From the NCBI GenBank assembly GCA_949358305.1, contig OX442324.1, positions 7,537,601 to 7,601,600 on the forward strand: DNA of 64,000 nt, read 5' to 3'. The translations under genes were made by a program, and so were the position numbers. A model generated the notes under the pieces. It made no database searches. It saw only the letters and a program-made list of their open reading frames with translations, and was not told where the DNA came from. Every line of letters begins with the position of its first letter. The stretch's first letter is position 1. Below, piece by piece: positions 41,501 to 53,000 of this stretch. The DNA is from Strigamia acuminata (Eukaryota; Arthropoda; Chilopoda; Geophilomorpha; Linotaeniidae).

Positions 41501-42030
41501 AAAATGTAACGTTTCAATGGCGTTTTGACGGAACCGGTAAGTTTTGAAATTTCCCGTGTCCCGTTATTGTGACTCCTCGTCCGGTTTCTCAGAACCGAAA
41601 CCCTAATACAGGTGAATTAGTGACGCCTAATTTGTTTTAACAAATAAAGCAAACAACATCTCGCCTCACTTCCAGTCTTGAAAATTAGTAAACGCCCCGG
41701 CGTTTATTCGAGGCAAGCCGTTGTTTTTACAGTAATTTCCTGGTTAGGGTTATTTTTTTTTTAACTCTTGAAGAAATAAGTTTGTTTTTTTCTCGCCTGC
41801 ACGCGCGAGCTCGCATGAGAATGCTAAAAAATAAGCAAAAACGTTCTAAAACGCCCCAAAACGCTTCAAAATGCTCCAAAAAGCCTGAAAATCGTGCCAC
41901 TCAAAGCAAAAAATTATGTTCGCATGTTTTTTGCCTCAAGTTGCACGGTTATCTGGCGTTTTGGTGCGTTCTTGGGGCGTTTTGGTGCGTTCTTGGGGCG
42001 TTTTCGGGCGTTTTTTTGGCGTTGTCACTC
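38582..42030. repeat. Cluster of foldback units and minisatellites
   Basis: Four hairpin units lie near 38,607-38,830, 39,590-39,815, 41,096-41,305 and 41,806-42,030. Each has a left arm AACGCCaaaaa...CGCAACTCGAGGCAAAA and a right arm TTTTGCCTCAAGTTGCA...GGCGTT, that is, inverted copies around a short loop. Between units lie AAAATGGCCATTTTTAGCC arrays (about 38,838-39,000, 39,826-39,940 and 41,318-41,490) and copies of a palindromic AAACGCCCCGGCGTTT motif. No gene is supported. The stretch 39,945-40,690 holds none of these and appears unique. Confidence 0.75.
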
Positions 42031-42420
42031 ACTCCCACACTTTGCTGTCTTGTTTATTACAATTTGGTTTAGCTGTTGTATTTATTTTTATTTGTTTTAT
42101 GGTTATTTAATGTGTTTTTGTAGCATTCAAAATGTTTTGTTGCCTAATTTCTCGTTTTGGCGCCAACTGTTTGTTTGACAACGCCGTGTCAGAATTTAGG
42201 GATGATTCTGCTTTGGTTTCTAATTAAAAAAAAAATGTTGTTTTAATTTCAATTGTAACTGCTTATTATAACGTTATTATTAGTATTTTGTAAAGGTTCA
42301 TTCTTTTTCCATGTTAATAAAAAATGAAGTAACTTTCGGTGAAAAAAAAAACAGTTAAATGCGGATCAAAATTAAACACACACGAGAAGTTTAATAAACG
42401 TCCCGGCGTTTATTCGAGGC
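39067..42420. repeat. Dispersed palindromic motif TAAACGCCCCGGCGTTTA
   Basis: Copies, some with changes, occur near 39,070, 39,168, 39,309, 40,710, 41,087 (half), 41,690 and 42,395. Most are followed by TTCGAGGCAA. The core has 8-bp inverted halves. Confidence 0.7.
41720..42313. repeat. Left arm of the outer inverted repeat
   Basis: This 594-bp segment is present inverted at 63,407-64,000 with only a few mismatches seen. The arm contains one of the foldback units. The right copy runs off the window, so the real arm may be longer. Confidence 0.9.
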
Positions 42421-43305
42421 AATACGGTACATTTGTGAAACCCAACTTGGAACCCGAAAATAACGTGGGGCCGTCTGAACACCTGGATTTGAATTTTCGT
42501 CTACGCGCGCGCCGACGCATGGGGAATGCGGGGTGGGGTTCCTTCCCAGTGTTCCGAACGAGTCAATTTCACCCCGAAAATATCCCGAAATTGCTGATAC
42601 ATGCATTTCGAGCCAGAAATATTGATCTTCATGTAAATTTTGATTGTTTAGCTTTTTTTTGAAATTTTACAAATTTTTCTCATCTCCTGCCTTCCTCGCT
42701 CATTTAACACCAAAATGGCCTGCATTGAGGATTTTTCCCATAATCCTTTTCACACGTATGGAGCGCAAACAGTCGCAATAAATGAAATCAGCGGAATTCG
42801 GCCTTGAGTTTGCGACGCCATCTTGAATACGAGTAACAGCACAGTATGGTGTCAATTATTCGAACTGATCGTAAGGCATGGGACAAAAATTGATTAAAAA
42901 CGAACAAACATGATTAAAAATCAACAAAAATCGACTGAAATCGGACAATAATCAATTCAGAATGACAAATAACGATTAAAATTGGCAAAAATTGTCACAA
43001 ATAGAGAAAAACCGATTAAAAATCAGCAAGAAACCAATAGAAATTGATAAAATCAAATAAAAATTAACAAATATCCATTTTGTTTGCTTTTAAACAAATT
43101 AAGAACTTTGAAAACACACGACAATTTTAAACAGTAAACACCGGGGTCAAATAAGCGCCGCTACTCGTTTAAACACCGGGGAGGTGTTAGTGAAGTGCCT
43201 CGAGTGGAGAAATTAATAAACGCTCGAGGCACCACGGTAGGCTTATTAAACACAAAATATGAAACGCTCGATCTTCAACAGGCGCACACGCCCGAGAACA
43301 CCTCG
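42314..43305. other. Non-coding flank with an inverted relative of 50,030-50,270
   Basis: No gene is seen. The A-rich part at about 42,880-43,080, with repeated GATTAAAAATC and GACAAATA words, matches the reverse complement of 50,030-50,270 with an indel of about 60 bp. This suggests that palindrome P1 once reached further out. A motif near 43,141-43,230 again carries CGAGGCA. Confidence 0.55.
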
Positions 43306-43714
43306 GCATGCCTCAGCACTCTCCAAGAAACGAGAAAAACCAAGGCAAAAAAAAAAAAAATACACCAAAATTAGGACTAAAATCAAACACACATGGGGCC
43401 CGGAAGATTGATAACATCCCGGCATATATTCAAGGCAGTACGCCATGTTTTTTCCACCATTTTGTAAGTTTATTTCAATATTCATAAAGTTTATTGCTTT
43501 TTGTATCATTAGTAGTATTCCCTTGTGTGATGTGGTTTTATAAATATCACACACAACTGCTTCTGCTGTTTTCTTCACGTTTATGCTTCGTGTATGCACG
43601 TGAAGCCCTCGCACATCTTTTGAGCACCTGTACACATTTGGACACGCTCAAGGTGCTACATCGCGCGCTCAAACGCACTAGATCGCGCGCGCAAACGCGC
43701 TACATCACGCATAT

Positions 43715-44106
43715 TAGGGATAAGAACAGACCGGGATAGGGACTGGACTGGTAATGTTTGCCCTATGCGGATACGGGACGGGACGGGATTACAGTTGCTA
43801 AATTCGTACTGCGAGGCGGAGACAATTTTCTAATTCCAGTTGTTATTTATCACTATTAAGCCTAATATTGAGCCTGATAATGCTAAAATAAAGTAAATAA
43901 ACAACAACAACAAACTCATTATTAAAAGTAAATTACACTGTATGACCAAAATATTGTTGTTTCTTTACTTTATTTTAGCATTATTAGGCCTAATATTAGG
44001 CTTAATACTGATTTATTTCAATTATGCAATCATACGCGCGTATTACGCTAACGTAATGGACCCGGGACGGGTCGGGACCCGAAAATTGGTCCCGTTCTCA
44101 TCCCTA
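43715..44106. mobile_element. hAT-type MITE, first copy
   Basis: A 392-bp non-coding element with terminal inverted repeats beginning TAGGGATRAGAAC, flanked by a perfect 8-bp target duplication ACGCATAT (43707-43714 and 44107-44114), the hallmark length of the hAT superfamily. It has inner inverted segments (AATGCTAAAATAAAGTAAA and its complement), so it can fold back. There is no transposase. Confidence 0.88.
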
Positions 44107-44875
44107 ACGCATATATATATCGCAGACATATCGCGCCCACGACAAAGCACAAACCCATGGCAGTCACCAAAGAATATTTACGCCGCTTCCACGCACGTTT
44201 TATTTTCTCACAGGCCTCTACACATTTAACTTGCGCGCGCACTTGCTACGTGCTCGTGTGGTCACAATAAATACCTAATTTTCATTAAAATAACGAATGA
44301 ACGAAATCACTTCAACCACACTTGCTACGGTCGACGCATCGACGGCGATTCGCATGCGTTACCCCAAATACCGATAAAAAATCGCAGAAAACACTAATCC
44401 CGACCCAAAAACCGCCAAAATTACCCTCAACACACGCCAACAACCTTCCACCACTTAAATTACACCGGAAAAAAACAATTTCAAACCGAAAAATCAACAA
44501 AAAAGGCCAAAAAAATATTGCAAACAAAGAGAAAAGATCAATTATCGAGGCAAATCCCCACCACAAAACAACGCATCGCCGGTATACACTTAAGCGTACA
44601 GTGCACAACACTACTGTTTATTTTCAATGATCCAATAAATAAAATTTGAAACAAAGTTGAGTGGAATTGTACGTTTCTTGTATATTAAAGTTTTTATTTT
44701 GTTTGTTTACACTTAATTTTTTTTTTCCATCATAGAATGGCGACTCGATACTTTTGTAGCTCGAATTCACTTCGTAAACGTGGTCGGTGTTCATCACGCG
44801 TCAATGCGCTCGTGCAATAGTATAGGCGCGCATACGATTTGATGCGCGCAAAACTTGCAAAACTTGCACGGAATT

Positions 44876-45345
44876 TGGGCAATTTTTGACAAATTTCAGC
44901 AGATTTTTGCCTGTATTTGACAAATTTCAGAAGATTTTTGCCTATATTTGACAAATTTCAGAAGATTTCCTCAATCCTCAAACATTTGCTGAAATTTCTC
45001 ATAAAATTTCTAAAATTAATTGAAATTTGTCTGAAATTTGTCTGGAATTTGTCAAATATTGTCAAAAATCCGTGGAAATTTGTCAAATACTGGCAAAAAT
45101 CCATGTAAATTTGTCAAAAATTGCCATAATTCGGTGCAAATTGTGTTAGATATTGGAAAAATTTATTTTAACGCTTCCAACGCGCCAGTAAATCGCGCGT
45201 GCACACGCATGGATTTTTCGTCATAGTTGGATGCGCGCAAACCTCACGTAACTTGCGCCAAAATTTGGCAATTTTTGACAAATTTCAGCAGATTTTTGCC
45301 AGTATTTGACAAATTTCCACTGATTTTTGACAATATTTGACCCAA
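44876..45345. repeat. Minisatellite of about 30 bp in the P1 left arm
   Basis: Diverged repeats of TTTGACAAATTTCAGCAGATTTTTGCC, at about 44,876-45,120 and 45,262-45,345. Mirrored in the right arm at about 47,709-47,792 and 47,934-48,178, and repeated again 9,896 bp further on. Confidence 0.8.
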
Positions 45346-46488
45346 CAACTGCGCCACGTTCCAGGCGCCGGTTTAGGCATTTTAGACCCGTTTTAGACCG
45401 TTTTAGATGGCGAAAACGTTCTCTCCATCATTTTCTACCCCTGGGTGAGGTTTTCAGCGTTCATGATTGATGAAAAAGCTGTTTTCTAACTAGCTGTCCC
45501 ATTGCTAGTTTTGGCGTCAGGTTTTAGCAACCTTCCGATCCGACTCTGTCGTCTGCACGACCTCCAAGACTGTTTTAGGGTTAATTTGAGTCAAATAATT
45601 CATTCTGGGGGTTGTTTTGGGTTTTTTACAAGTGTGTTTTTGTAGTTTTTATTGGTTTCAAACATTGTCAATTCTTTATACAAGTGTAACTTTCATTTCT
45701 CTGTATTTTGAGAACTTTGCATTGCAGCAAAGTTCATTTCTTGCCCCTTAATTATTGTGTAATTGTTGGTTTTCAAGCCCGTTTTTTAACAATAACTTTA
45801 TTTGAAGTGCCTATTGTTTCAGGCACGTGCTTCCACGTGCCTTTTATTGTTGAGCAATTTCTTGGGCAGTTGCGCTCCTGTTGCTAGCATTGCCGCGCGT
45901 TCTCCGCGCGTGTACTCGCGCGTTTCGCATCACACACATTCGGGTTCGATGGCCTATCGCGGCGGCACATTGTGTGGCATAGCGCGGCACGTTGCAATTA
46001 CGTGACGTGGCACGTTGCTGTTACGTGACGCGATAGCCAGTATTTAAGCAGGGGATTCCATCATCGTTTACACAAATGCGCATTGCAACGTGGAGGCGCA
46101 TTCGAGTCCTTTTCCCAAGCGAAATCGTATTCGATTCGCTTTCGAATCGAATACGAGTTTTGTCCTTTTTCAACGCGAAATCGTATTCGATTCGCTTTCG
46201 AATCGTATACGAGATGGTCGATGATTTTTGTTTCCCGGACTTTGATTCGTATTCGAGTTGTTACGAGTTCGTATTTTGATCGTATTCGTATTCGAATCGA
46301 ATTCGAATCGTATTCGAATCGAATACGAATCGAATTCGAGTCGTATTCGAGATGGTCGATGATTTCCACTCGCTCGTATACGCGTTGTATACGAGCTCGT
46401 ATTTTGATCGTAATCGTAAACAAATCGTTTACAAGTCGTATACAAGTTGTATACGACGTGTATACACCTCGTATACGAACGAAGTTTG

Positions 46489-46565
46489 TGAAAACACAAT
46501 TTCCAAATAAGACGTATGTGACTACTATGTGTTTTCATGTCGTAGTAAGTATCCGGTGGATTTTC
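46489..46565. repeat. 77-bp core of palindrome P1
   Basis: A non-palindromic centre between perfectly inverted flanks. It contains a small inner inverted pair (TGAAAACACA and TGTGTTTTCA). By eye the same 77 bases occur at 51,879-51,955 in P2 and in both second copies. Confidence 0.85.
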
Positions 46566-48741
46566 CAAACTTCGTTCGTATACGAGGTGTATACACGTCG
46601 TATACAACTTGTATACGACTTGTAAACGATTCGTTTACGATTACGATCAAAATACGAGCTCGTATACAACGCGTATACGAGCGAGTGGAAATCATCGACC
46701 ATCTCGAATACGACTCGAATTCGATTCGTATTCGATTCGAATACGATTCGAATTCGATTCGAATACGAATACGATCAAAATACGAACTCGTAACAACTCG
46801 AATACGAATCAAAGTCCGGGAAACAAAAATCATCGACCATCTCGTATACGATTCGAAAGCGAATCGAATACGATTTCGCGTTGAAAAAGGACAAAACTCG
46901 TATTCGATTCGAAAGCGAATCGAATACGATTTCGCTTGGGAAAAGGACTCGAATGCGCCTCCACGTTGCAATGCGCATTTGTGTAAACGATGATGGAATC
47001 CCCTGCTTAAATACTGGCTATCGCGTCACGTAACAGCAACGTGCCACGTCACGTAATTGCAACGTGCCGCGCTATGCCACACAATGTGCCGCCGCGATAG
47101 GCCATCGAACCCGAATGTGTGTGATGCGAAACGCGCGAGTACACGCGCGGAGAACGCGCGGCAATGCTAGCAACAGGAGCGCAACTGCCCAAGAAATTGC
47201 TCAACAATAAAAGGCACGTGGAAGCACGTGCCTGAAACAATAGGCACTTCAAATAAAGTTATTGTTAAAAAACGGGCTTGAAAACCAACAATTACACAAT
47301 AATTAAGGGGCAAGAAATGAACTTTGCTGCAATGCAAAGTTCTCAAAATACAGAGAAATGAAAGTTACACTTGTATAAAGAATTGACAATGTTTGAAACC
47401 AATAAAAACTACAAAAACACACTTGTAAAAAACCCAAAACAACCCCCAGAATGAATTATTTGACTCAAATTAACCCTAAAACAGTCTTGGAGGTCGTGCA
47501 GACGACAGAGTCGGATCGGAAGGTTGCTAAAACCTGACGCCAAAACTAGCAATGGGACAGCTAGTTAGAAAACAGCTTTTTCATCAATCATGAACGCTGA
47601 AAACCTCACCCAGGGGTAGAAAATGATGGAGAGAACGTTTTCGCCATCTAAAACGGTCTAAAACGGGTCTAAAATGCCTAAACCGGCGCCTGGAACGTGG
47701 CGCAGTTGTTGGGTCAAATATTGTCAAAAATCAGTGGAAATTTGTCAAATACTGGCAAAAATCTGCTGAAATTTGTCAAAAATTGCCAAATTTTGGCGCA
47801 AGTTACGTGAGGTTTGCGCGCATCCAACTATGACGAAAAATCCATGCGTGTGCACGCGCGATTTACTGGCGCGTTGGAAGCGTTAAAATAAATTTTTCCA
47901 ATATCTAACACAATTTGCACCGAATTATGGCAATTTTTGACAAATTTACATGGATTTTTGCCAGTATTTGACAAATTTCCACGGATTTTTGACAATATTT
48001 GACAAATTCCAGACAAATTTCAGACAAATTTCAATTAATTTTAGAAATTTTATGAGAAATTTCAGCAAATGTTTGAGGATTGAGGAAATCTTCTGAAATT
48101 TGTCAAATATAGGCAAAAATCTTCTGAAATTTGTCAAATACAGGCAAAAATCTGCTGAAATTTGTCAAAAATTGCCCAAATTCCGTGCAAGTTTTGCAAG
48201 TTTTGCGCGCATCAAATTGTATGCGCGCCTATACTATTGCACGAGCGCATTGACGCGTGATGAACACCGACCACGTTTACGAAGTGAATTCGAGCTACAA
48301 AAGTATCGAGTCGCCATTCTATGATGGAAAAAAAAAATTAAGTGTAAACAAACAAAATAAAAACTTTAATATACAAGAAACGTACAATTCCACTCAACTT
48401 TGTTTCAAATTTTATTTATTGGATCATTGAAAATAAACAGTAGTGTTGTGCACTGTACGCTTAAGTGTATACCGGCGATGCGTTGTTTTGTGGTGGGGAT
48501 TTGCCTCGATAATTGATCTTTTCTCTTTGTTTGCAATATTTTTTTGGCCTTTTTTGTTGATTTTTCGGTTTGAAATTGTTTTTTTCCGGTGTAATTTAAG
48601 TGGTGGAAGGTTGTTGCGTGTGTTGAGGGTAATTTTGGCGGTTTTTGGGTCGGGATTAGTGTTTTCAGCGATTTTTTATCGGTATTTGGGGTTTGATGCA
48701 GCGGATAGCGCATGCGAATCGCCGTCGACCGTAGCATTAGC

Positions 48742-50007
48742 AATTGCAACGTGCCGCGCTATGCCACACAATGTGCCGCCGCGATAGGCCATCGAATCCG
48801 AATGTGTGTGATGCGAAACGCGAGTACGCGCGCGGAGAACGCGCGGCAATGCTAGCAACAGGAGCGCAACTGCCCAAGAAATTGCTCAACAATAAAAGGC
48901 ACGTGGAAGCACGTGCCTGAAACAATAGGCACTTCAAATAAAGTTATTGTTAAAAAACGGGCTTCAAAACCAACAATTACACAATAATTAAGGGGCAAGA
49001 AATGAACTTTGCTGCAATGCAAAGTTCTCAAAATACAGAGAAATGAAAGTTACACTTGTATAAAGAATTGACAATGTTTGAAACCAATAAAAACTACAAA
49101 AACACACTTGTAAAAAACCCAAAACAACCCCCAGAATGAATTATTTGACTCAAATTAACCCTAAAACAGTCTTGGAGGTCGTGCAGACGACAGAGTCGGA
49201 TCGGAAGGTTGCTAAAACCTGACGCCAAAACTAGCAATGGGACAGCTAGTTAGAAAACAGCTTTTTCATCAATCATGAACGCTGAAAACCTCACCCAGGG
49301 GTAGAAAATGATGGAGAGAACGTTTTCGCCATCTAAAACGGTCTAAAACGGGTCTAAAATGCCTAAACCGGCGCCTGGAACGTGGCGCAGTTGTTGGGTC
49401 AAATATTGTCAAAAATCAGTGGAAATTTGTCAAATATAGGCAAAAATCTGCTGAAATTTGTCAAAAATTGACCAAATTCCGTGCAAGTTTTGCAAGTTTT
49501 GTGCGCATCAAGCCATGCGCGCCTATACTATTGCACGAGCGCATTGACGCGTGATGAAAACCGACCACGTTTATATCAGTGAATTCGAGCTACAAAAGTA
49601 TCGAATCGCCATTCTAGTATGGAACAAAAAAAATTAAAAAATAAAAACTTTAATATACGAGAAACGTACAATTCCACTCAACTTTGTTTCAAATTTTATT
49701 TATTGGATCATTAAAAATAAACAGTAGTGTTGTGCACTGTACACTTAAATGTATACCGCAGTACAAGTACCGCGGTCCCGGTACTGCACCGGTACACGTA
49801 AAAACGCGAGTTTCTCAAATTTAAAAAGTTGATGTCGGCGGCGATGCGTTGTTTTGTGGTGAGAATTTGCCTCGAGAATTGATCTTATCTCTTTGTTTGC
49901 AATATTTTTTTTGGCATTCTTTGTTGATTTTTCGGTTTGAATTTGTTTTTTTCCGGTGTAATTTGAGTGGTGGAAGGTTGTTGGGGTGTGTTGAGGGCAA
50001 TTTTGGT
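48742..50007. repeat. Direct, diverged duplicate of the P1 right arm
   Basis: Starting at 48,742 the sequence repeats 47,055 onward (shift about 1,687, then 1,685). It follows it through the unique part, skips most of the minisatellite, and continues to the GTATACCGG region near 49,760. There an extra segment with GTACCGCGGTCCCGGTAC is present, and the match then runs to about 50,007. It makes the two sides of P1 unequal. Confidence 0.8.
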
Positions 50008-50282
50008 TATTTGTTGATTTTTAATTGATTTAATCGTTTTCTGTTTGTTTTTGCTGGTTTTTAATCGATTTTTCTGTATTTTTGGTCAATTTTTACCAAT
50101 TGTAATTGTTATTTGTCATTCTGAATTGATTATTGTCCGATTTTATTCGATTATTGTCAGATTTCAGTCGATTTTTGTCGATTTCTAATCAATGTTTATA
50201 CATTTCTTATCAAGTTTTGTATATTTTTGTTGATTTTTAATCATATTTGTTCCTTTTTAATCAAAGTCGAAAACGAGTTGTA

Positions 50283-50621
50283 AATGCGTTCGTATGCGAC
50301 GCGAACGCGTATTGGAGTCGATTCCAAGTTCGTATTCCATCGCGAACGCGCATTTGAGACGTAAACAAGTTTATCTTTTTCACTCTCGCTTGATCCCCCT
50401 TTATCGCGCCTCATTGCTCCTGTGAAAAAAAATATATGAGAATGCACAGAAATGAACCTTCCAATACTTACATGAAAATTGGCAACCTTGACACAAAACA
50501 GTCTATCGACACTCCCAACACCACCCCGGACATTTTTCGGAAGAGTTTGGTCCACCCGGAATCCGCAGAATAGTCTCCCCCGAAATGCGGATTTCGCGGA
50601 CGCCAATCCGCGAAAAGGATA
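50283..50621 (+). repeat. Direct repeat D, first copy
   Basis: 339 bp starting AATGCGTTCGTATGCGACG and ending AAAAGGATA. It is the exact counterpart of 60,179-60,517 and a diverged direct copy of 63,067-63,405; in the second unit two D copies therefore flank P2. Confidence 0.8.
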
Positions 50622-50942
50622 AAAAATTTCCAATGTATAAACTTTATTTCTGTTTTCAGTTTCCTGATATGATTAAAGAAAATCCTAAATATTATTTCCA
50701 AACATTTATCAAATTCTTTTCAAAAGCAGTTGTGGAGGCGTCTACTACGAACGAGTCATCGTGGGCGTCAAATTTGAATATTTTTAACTTTCTGCGTTTG
50801 CACGAATTCGCAGAATTCGTCCACTGGCATCGTGGCGACGCATGGTCGACATTTTGTATTCATATGTGACGCGCACTCTATTTACTCACGTAGAACACAC
50901 GAATCGCGCGCGTCAACGCGCACATGTAAATTTAGTTTCACT

Positions 50943-53000
50943 GAATCGCGTACGAGTTTTTCCCTTTTTCAACGCGAAATCGTATTCGACTCGCTTTCTA
51001 GTCGAGTACGAATTTTGCCCTTCTTCAACGCGAAATCGTATTCGACTCGCTTTCTAGTCGAGTACGAATTTTGCCCTTCTTCAACGCGAAATCGTATTCG
51101 ACTCGTTTTCGAGTCGAATGCGAATTTTGCCCTTCTTCAACGCGAAATCGTATTCGACTCGTTTTCGAGTCGAATGCGAATTCGTATTCGACTCGTTTTC
51201 GAGTCGAATGCGAATTTTGTCCTTCTTCAACGCGAAATCGTATTCGACTCGTTTTCGAGTCGAGTACGAATTTTGCCCTTCTTCAACGCGAAATCGTATT
51301 CGACTCGTTTTCGAGTCGAGTACGAGTTTTGCCCTTCTTCAACGCGAAATCGTATTCGACTCGTTTTCGAGTCGAGTACGAGTTTTGCCCTTCTTCAACG
51401 CGAAATCGTATTCGACTCGTTTTCGAGTCGAGTACGAATTTTGCCCTTCTTCAACGCGAAATCGTATTCGACTCGTTTTCGAGTCGAGTACGAGTTTTGC
51501 CCTTCTTCAACGCGAAATCGTATTCGACTCGTTTTCGAGTCGAGTACGAGTTTTGCCCTTCTTCAACGCGAAATCGTATTCGATTCGCTTTCGAATCGTA
51601 TACGAGATGGTCGATTTTTGTTTCCCGGACTTTGATTCGTATTCGAGTTGTTACGAGTTCGTATTTCGATCGTATTCGTATTCGAATCGAATTCGAATCG
51701 TATTCGAATCGAATACGAATCGAATTCGAGTCGTATTCGAGATGGTCGATGATTTCCACTCGCTCGTATACGCGTTGTATACGAGCTCGTATTTTGATCG
51801 TAATCGTAAACGAATCGTTTACAAGTTGTATACAAGTTGTATACGACGTGTATACACCTCGTATACGAACGAAGTTTGTGAAAACACAATTTCCAAATAA
51901 GACGTATGTGACTACTATGTGTTTTCATGTCGTAGTAAGTATCCGGTGGATTTTCCAAACTTCGTTCGTATACGAGGTGTATACACGTCGTATACAACTT
52001 GTATACGACTTGTAAACGATTCGTTTACGATTACGATCAAAATACGAGCTCGTATACAACGCGTATATGAGCGAGTGGAAATCATCGACCATCTCGAATG
52101 CGACTCGAATACGATTCGAATACATCTCGAATACATCTCGAATACGAGTCGTACGAGTCAAAGTCCGGTAACGGGTCATCGTATTCGAGTTGTTACGAGT
52201 TCGTATTTTGATCGTATTCGTATTCGAATCGAATACGAATTCGCATTCGACTCGAAAACGAGTCGAATACGATTTCGCGTTGAAGAAGGGCAAAATTCGT
52301 ACTCGACTCGAAAACGAGTCGAATACGATTTCGCGTTGAAGAAGGGCAAAATTCGCATTCGACTCGAAAACGAGTCGAATACGAATTCGCATTCGACTCG
52401 AAAACGAGTCGAATACGATTTCGCGTTGAAGAAGGGCAAAACTCGTACTCGACTCGAAAACGAGTCGAATACGATTTCGCGTTGAAGAAGGGCAAAACTC
52501 GTACTCGACTCGAAAACGAGTCGAATACGATTTCGCGTTGAAGAAGGGCAAAATTCGCATTCGACTCGAAAACGAGTCGAATACGAATTCGCATTCGACT
52601 CGAAAACGAGTCGAATACGATTTCGCGTTGAAGAAGGGCAAAACTCGTACTCGACTCGAAAACGAGTCGAATACGATTTCGCGTTGAAGAAGGGCAAAAC
52701 TCGTACTCGACTCGAAAACGAGTCGAATACGATTTCGCGTTGAAGAAGGGCAAAATTCGCATTCGACTCGAAAACGAGTCGAATACGATTTCGCGTTGAA
52801 GAAGGGCAAAACTCGTACTCGACTCGAAAACGAGTCGAATACGATTTCTCGTTGAAGAAGGGCAAAACTCGTACTCGACTCGAAAACGAGTCGAATACGA
52901 TTTCGCGTTGAAGAAGGGCAAAATTCGCATTCGACTCGAAAACGAGTCGAATACGATTTCGCGTTGAAGAAGGGCAAAACTCGTACTCGACTAGAAAACG
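50943..53000. repeat. Palindrome P2, first copy (56-bp satellite arms)
   Basis: An inverted structure centred at 51,917 with the same 77-bp core as P1. The left arm array (50,943-51,594) has 11 units of 56 bp, with one enlarged spacing; the right array (52,236-53,000) is the inverted form and is cut by the gap. Each unit carries TTCAACGCGAAATCGTATTCGA and a CGACTCG-TTTT-CGAGTCG hairpin. Long open frames in all six frames arise because the unit lacks stops and 56 is not a multiple of 3. Confidence 0.92.

Larger units (their letters stand above)
44323..48736. repeat. Palindrome P1, first copy
   Basis: A 4.4-kb inverted repeat centred at 46,527. The arms 44,323-46,488 and 46,566-48,736 match almost base for base, apart from small indels near the outer ends, around a 77-bp non-palindromic core. 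From outside inward each arm has unique sequence, a roughly 30-bp minisatellite, a unique 0.7-kb part with an AGGCACGTG hairpin, and a TTCGAATC/TCGTATAC-rich satellite. All ORFs in it appear as mirrored pairs and are not considered genes. Confidence 0.93.
43306..53000 (+). repeat. First copy of the 9.7-kb duplicated segment
   Basis: Matches 53,201-62,918 in the same orientation. The differences I noticed are one extra base near 53,583 in the second copy, a 22-bp difference in the satellite near 52,230, and little else. The copy ends at a run of Ns inside the satellite. Contents in order: about 400 bp unassigned, hAT MITE, palindrome P1, partial duplication, direct repeat D, palindrome P2. No gene is supported. 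Confidence 0.9.

Noticed and set aside
43942-44229. 95-codon ORF in the 9.7-kb unit
   Set aside because: Lies mostly inside the non-coding hAT MITE and crosses its end.
46083-46993. ORFs of 145-180 residues in P1
   Set aside because: They occur as sense/antisense mirror pairs in TTCGAATC/TCGTATAC-rich palindromic DNA and repeat exactly 9,896 bp on; not genes.
50943-51594. CRISPR-like array of regular repeats
   Set aside because: Units are contiguous with no variable spacers, and the context is eukaryotic; this is satellite DNA.
50832-53000. Several overlapping ORFs of 245-437 residues rich in R, S, F on both strands
   Set aside because: They are translations of a 56-bp hairpin satellite in all frames, mirrored about the palindrome centre; one runs through the Ns. 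No domain or codon signal.
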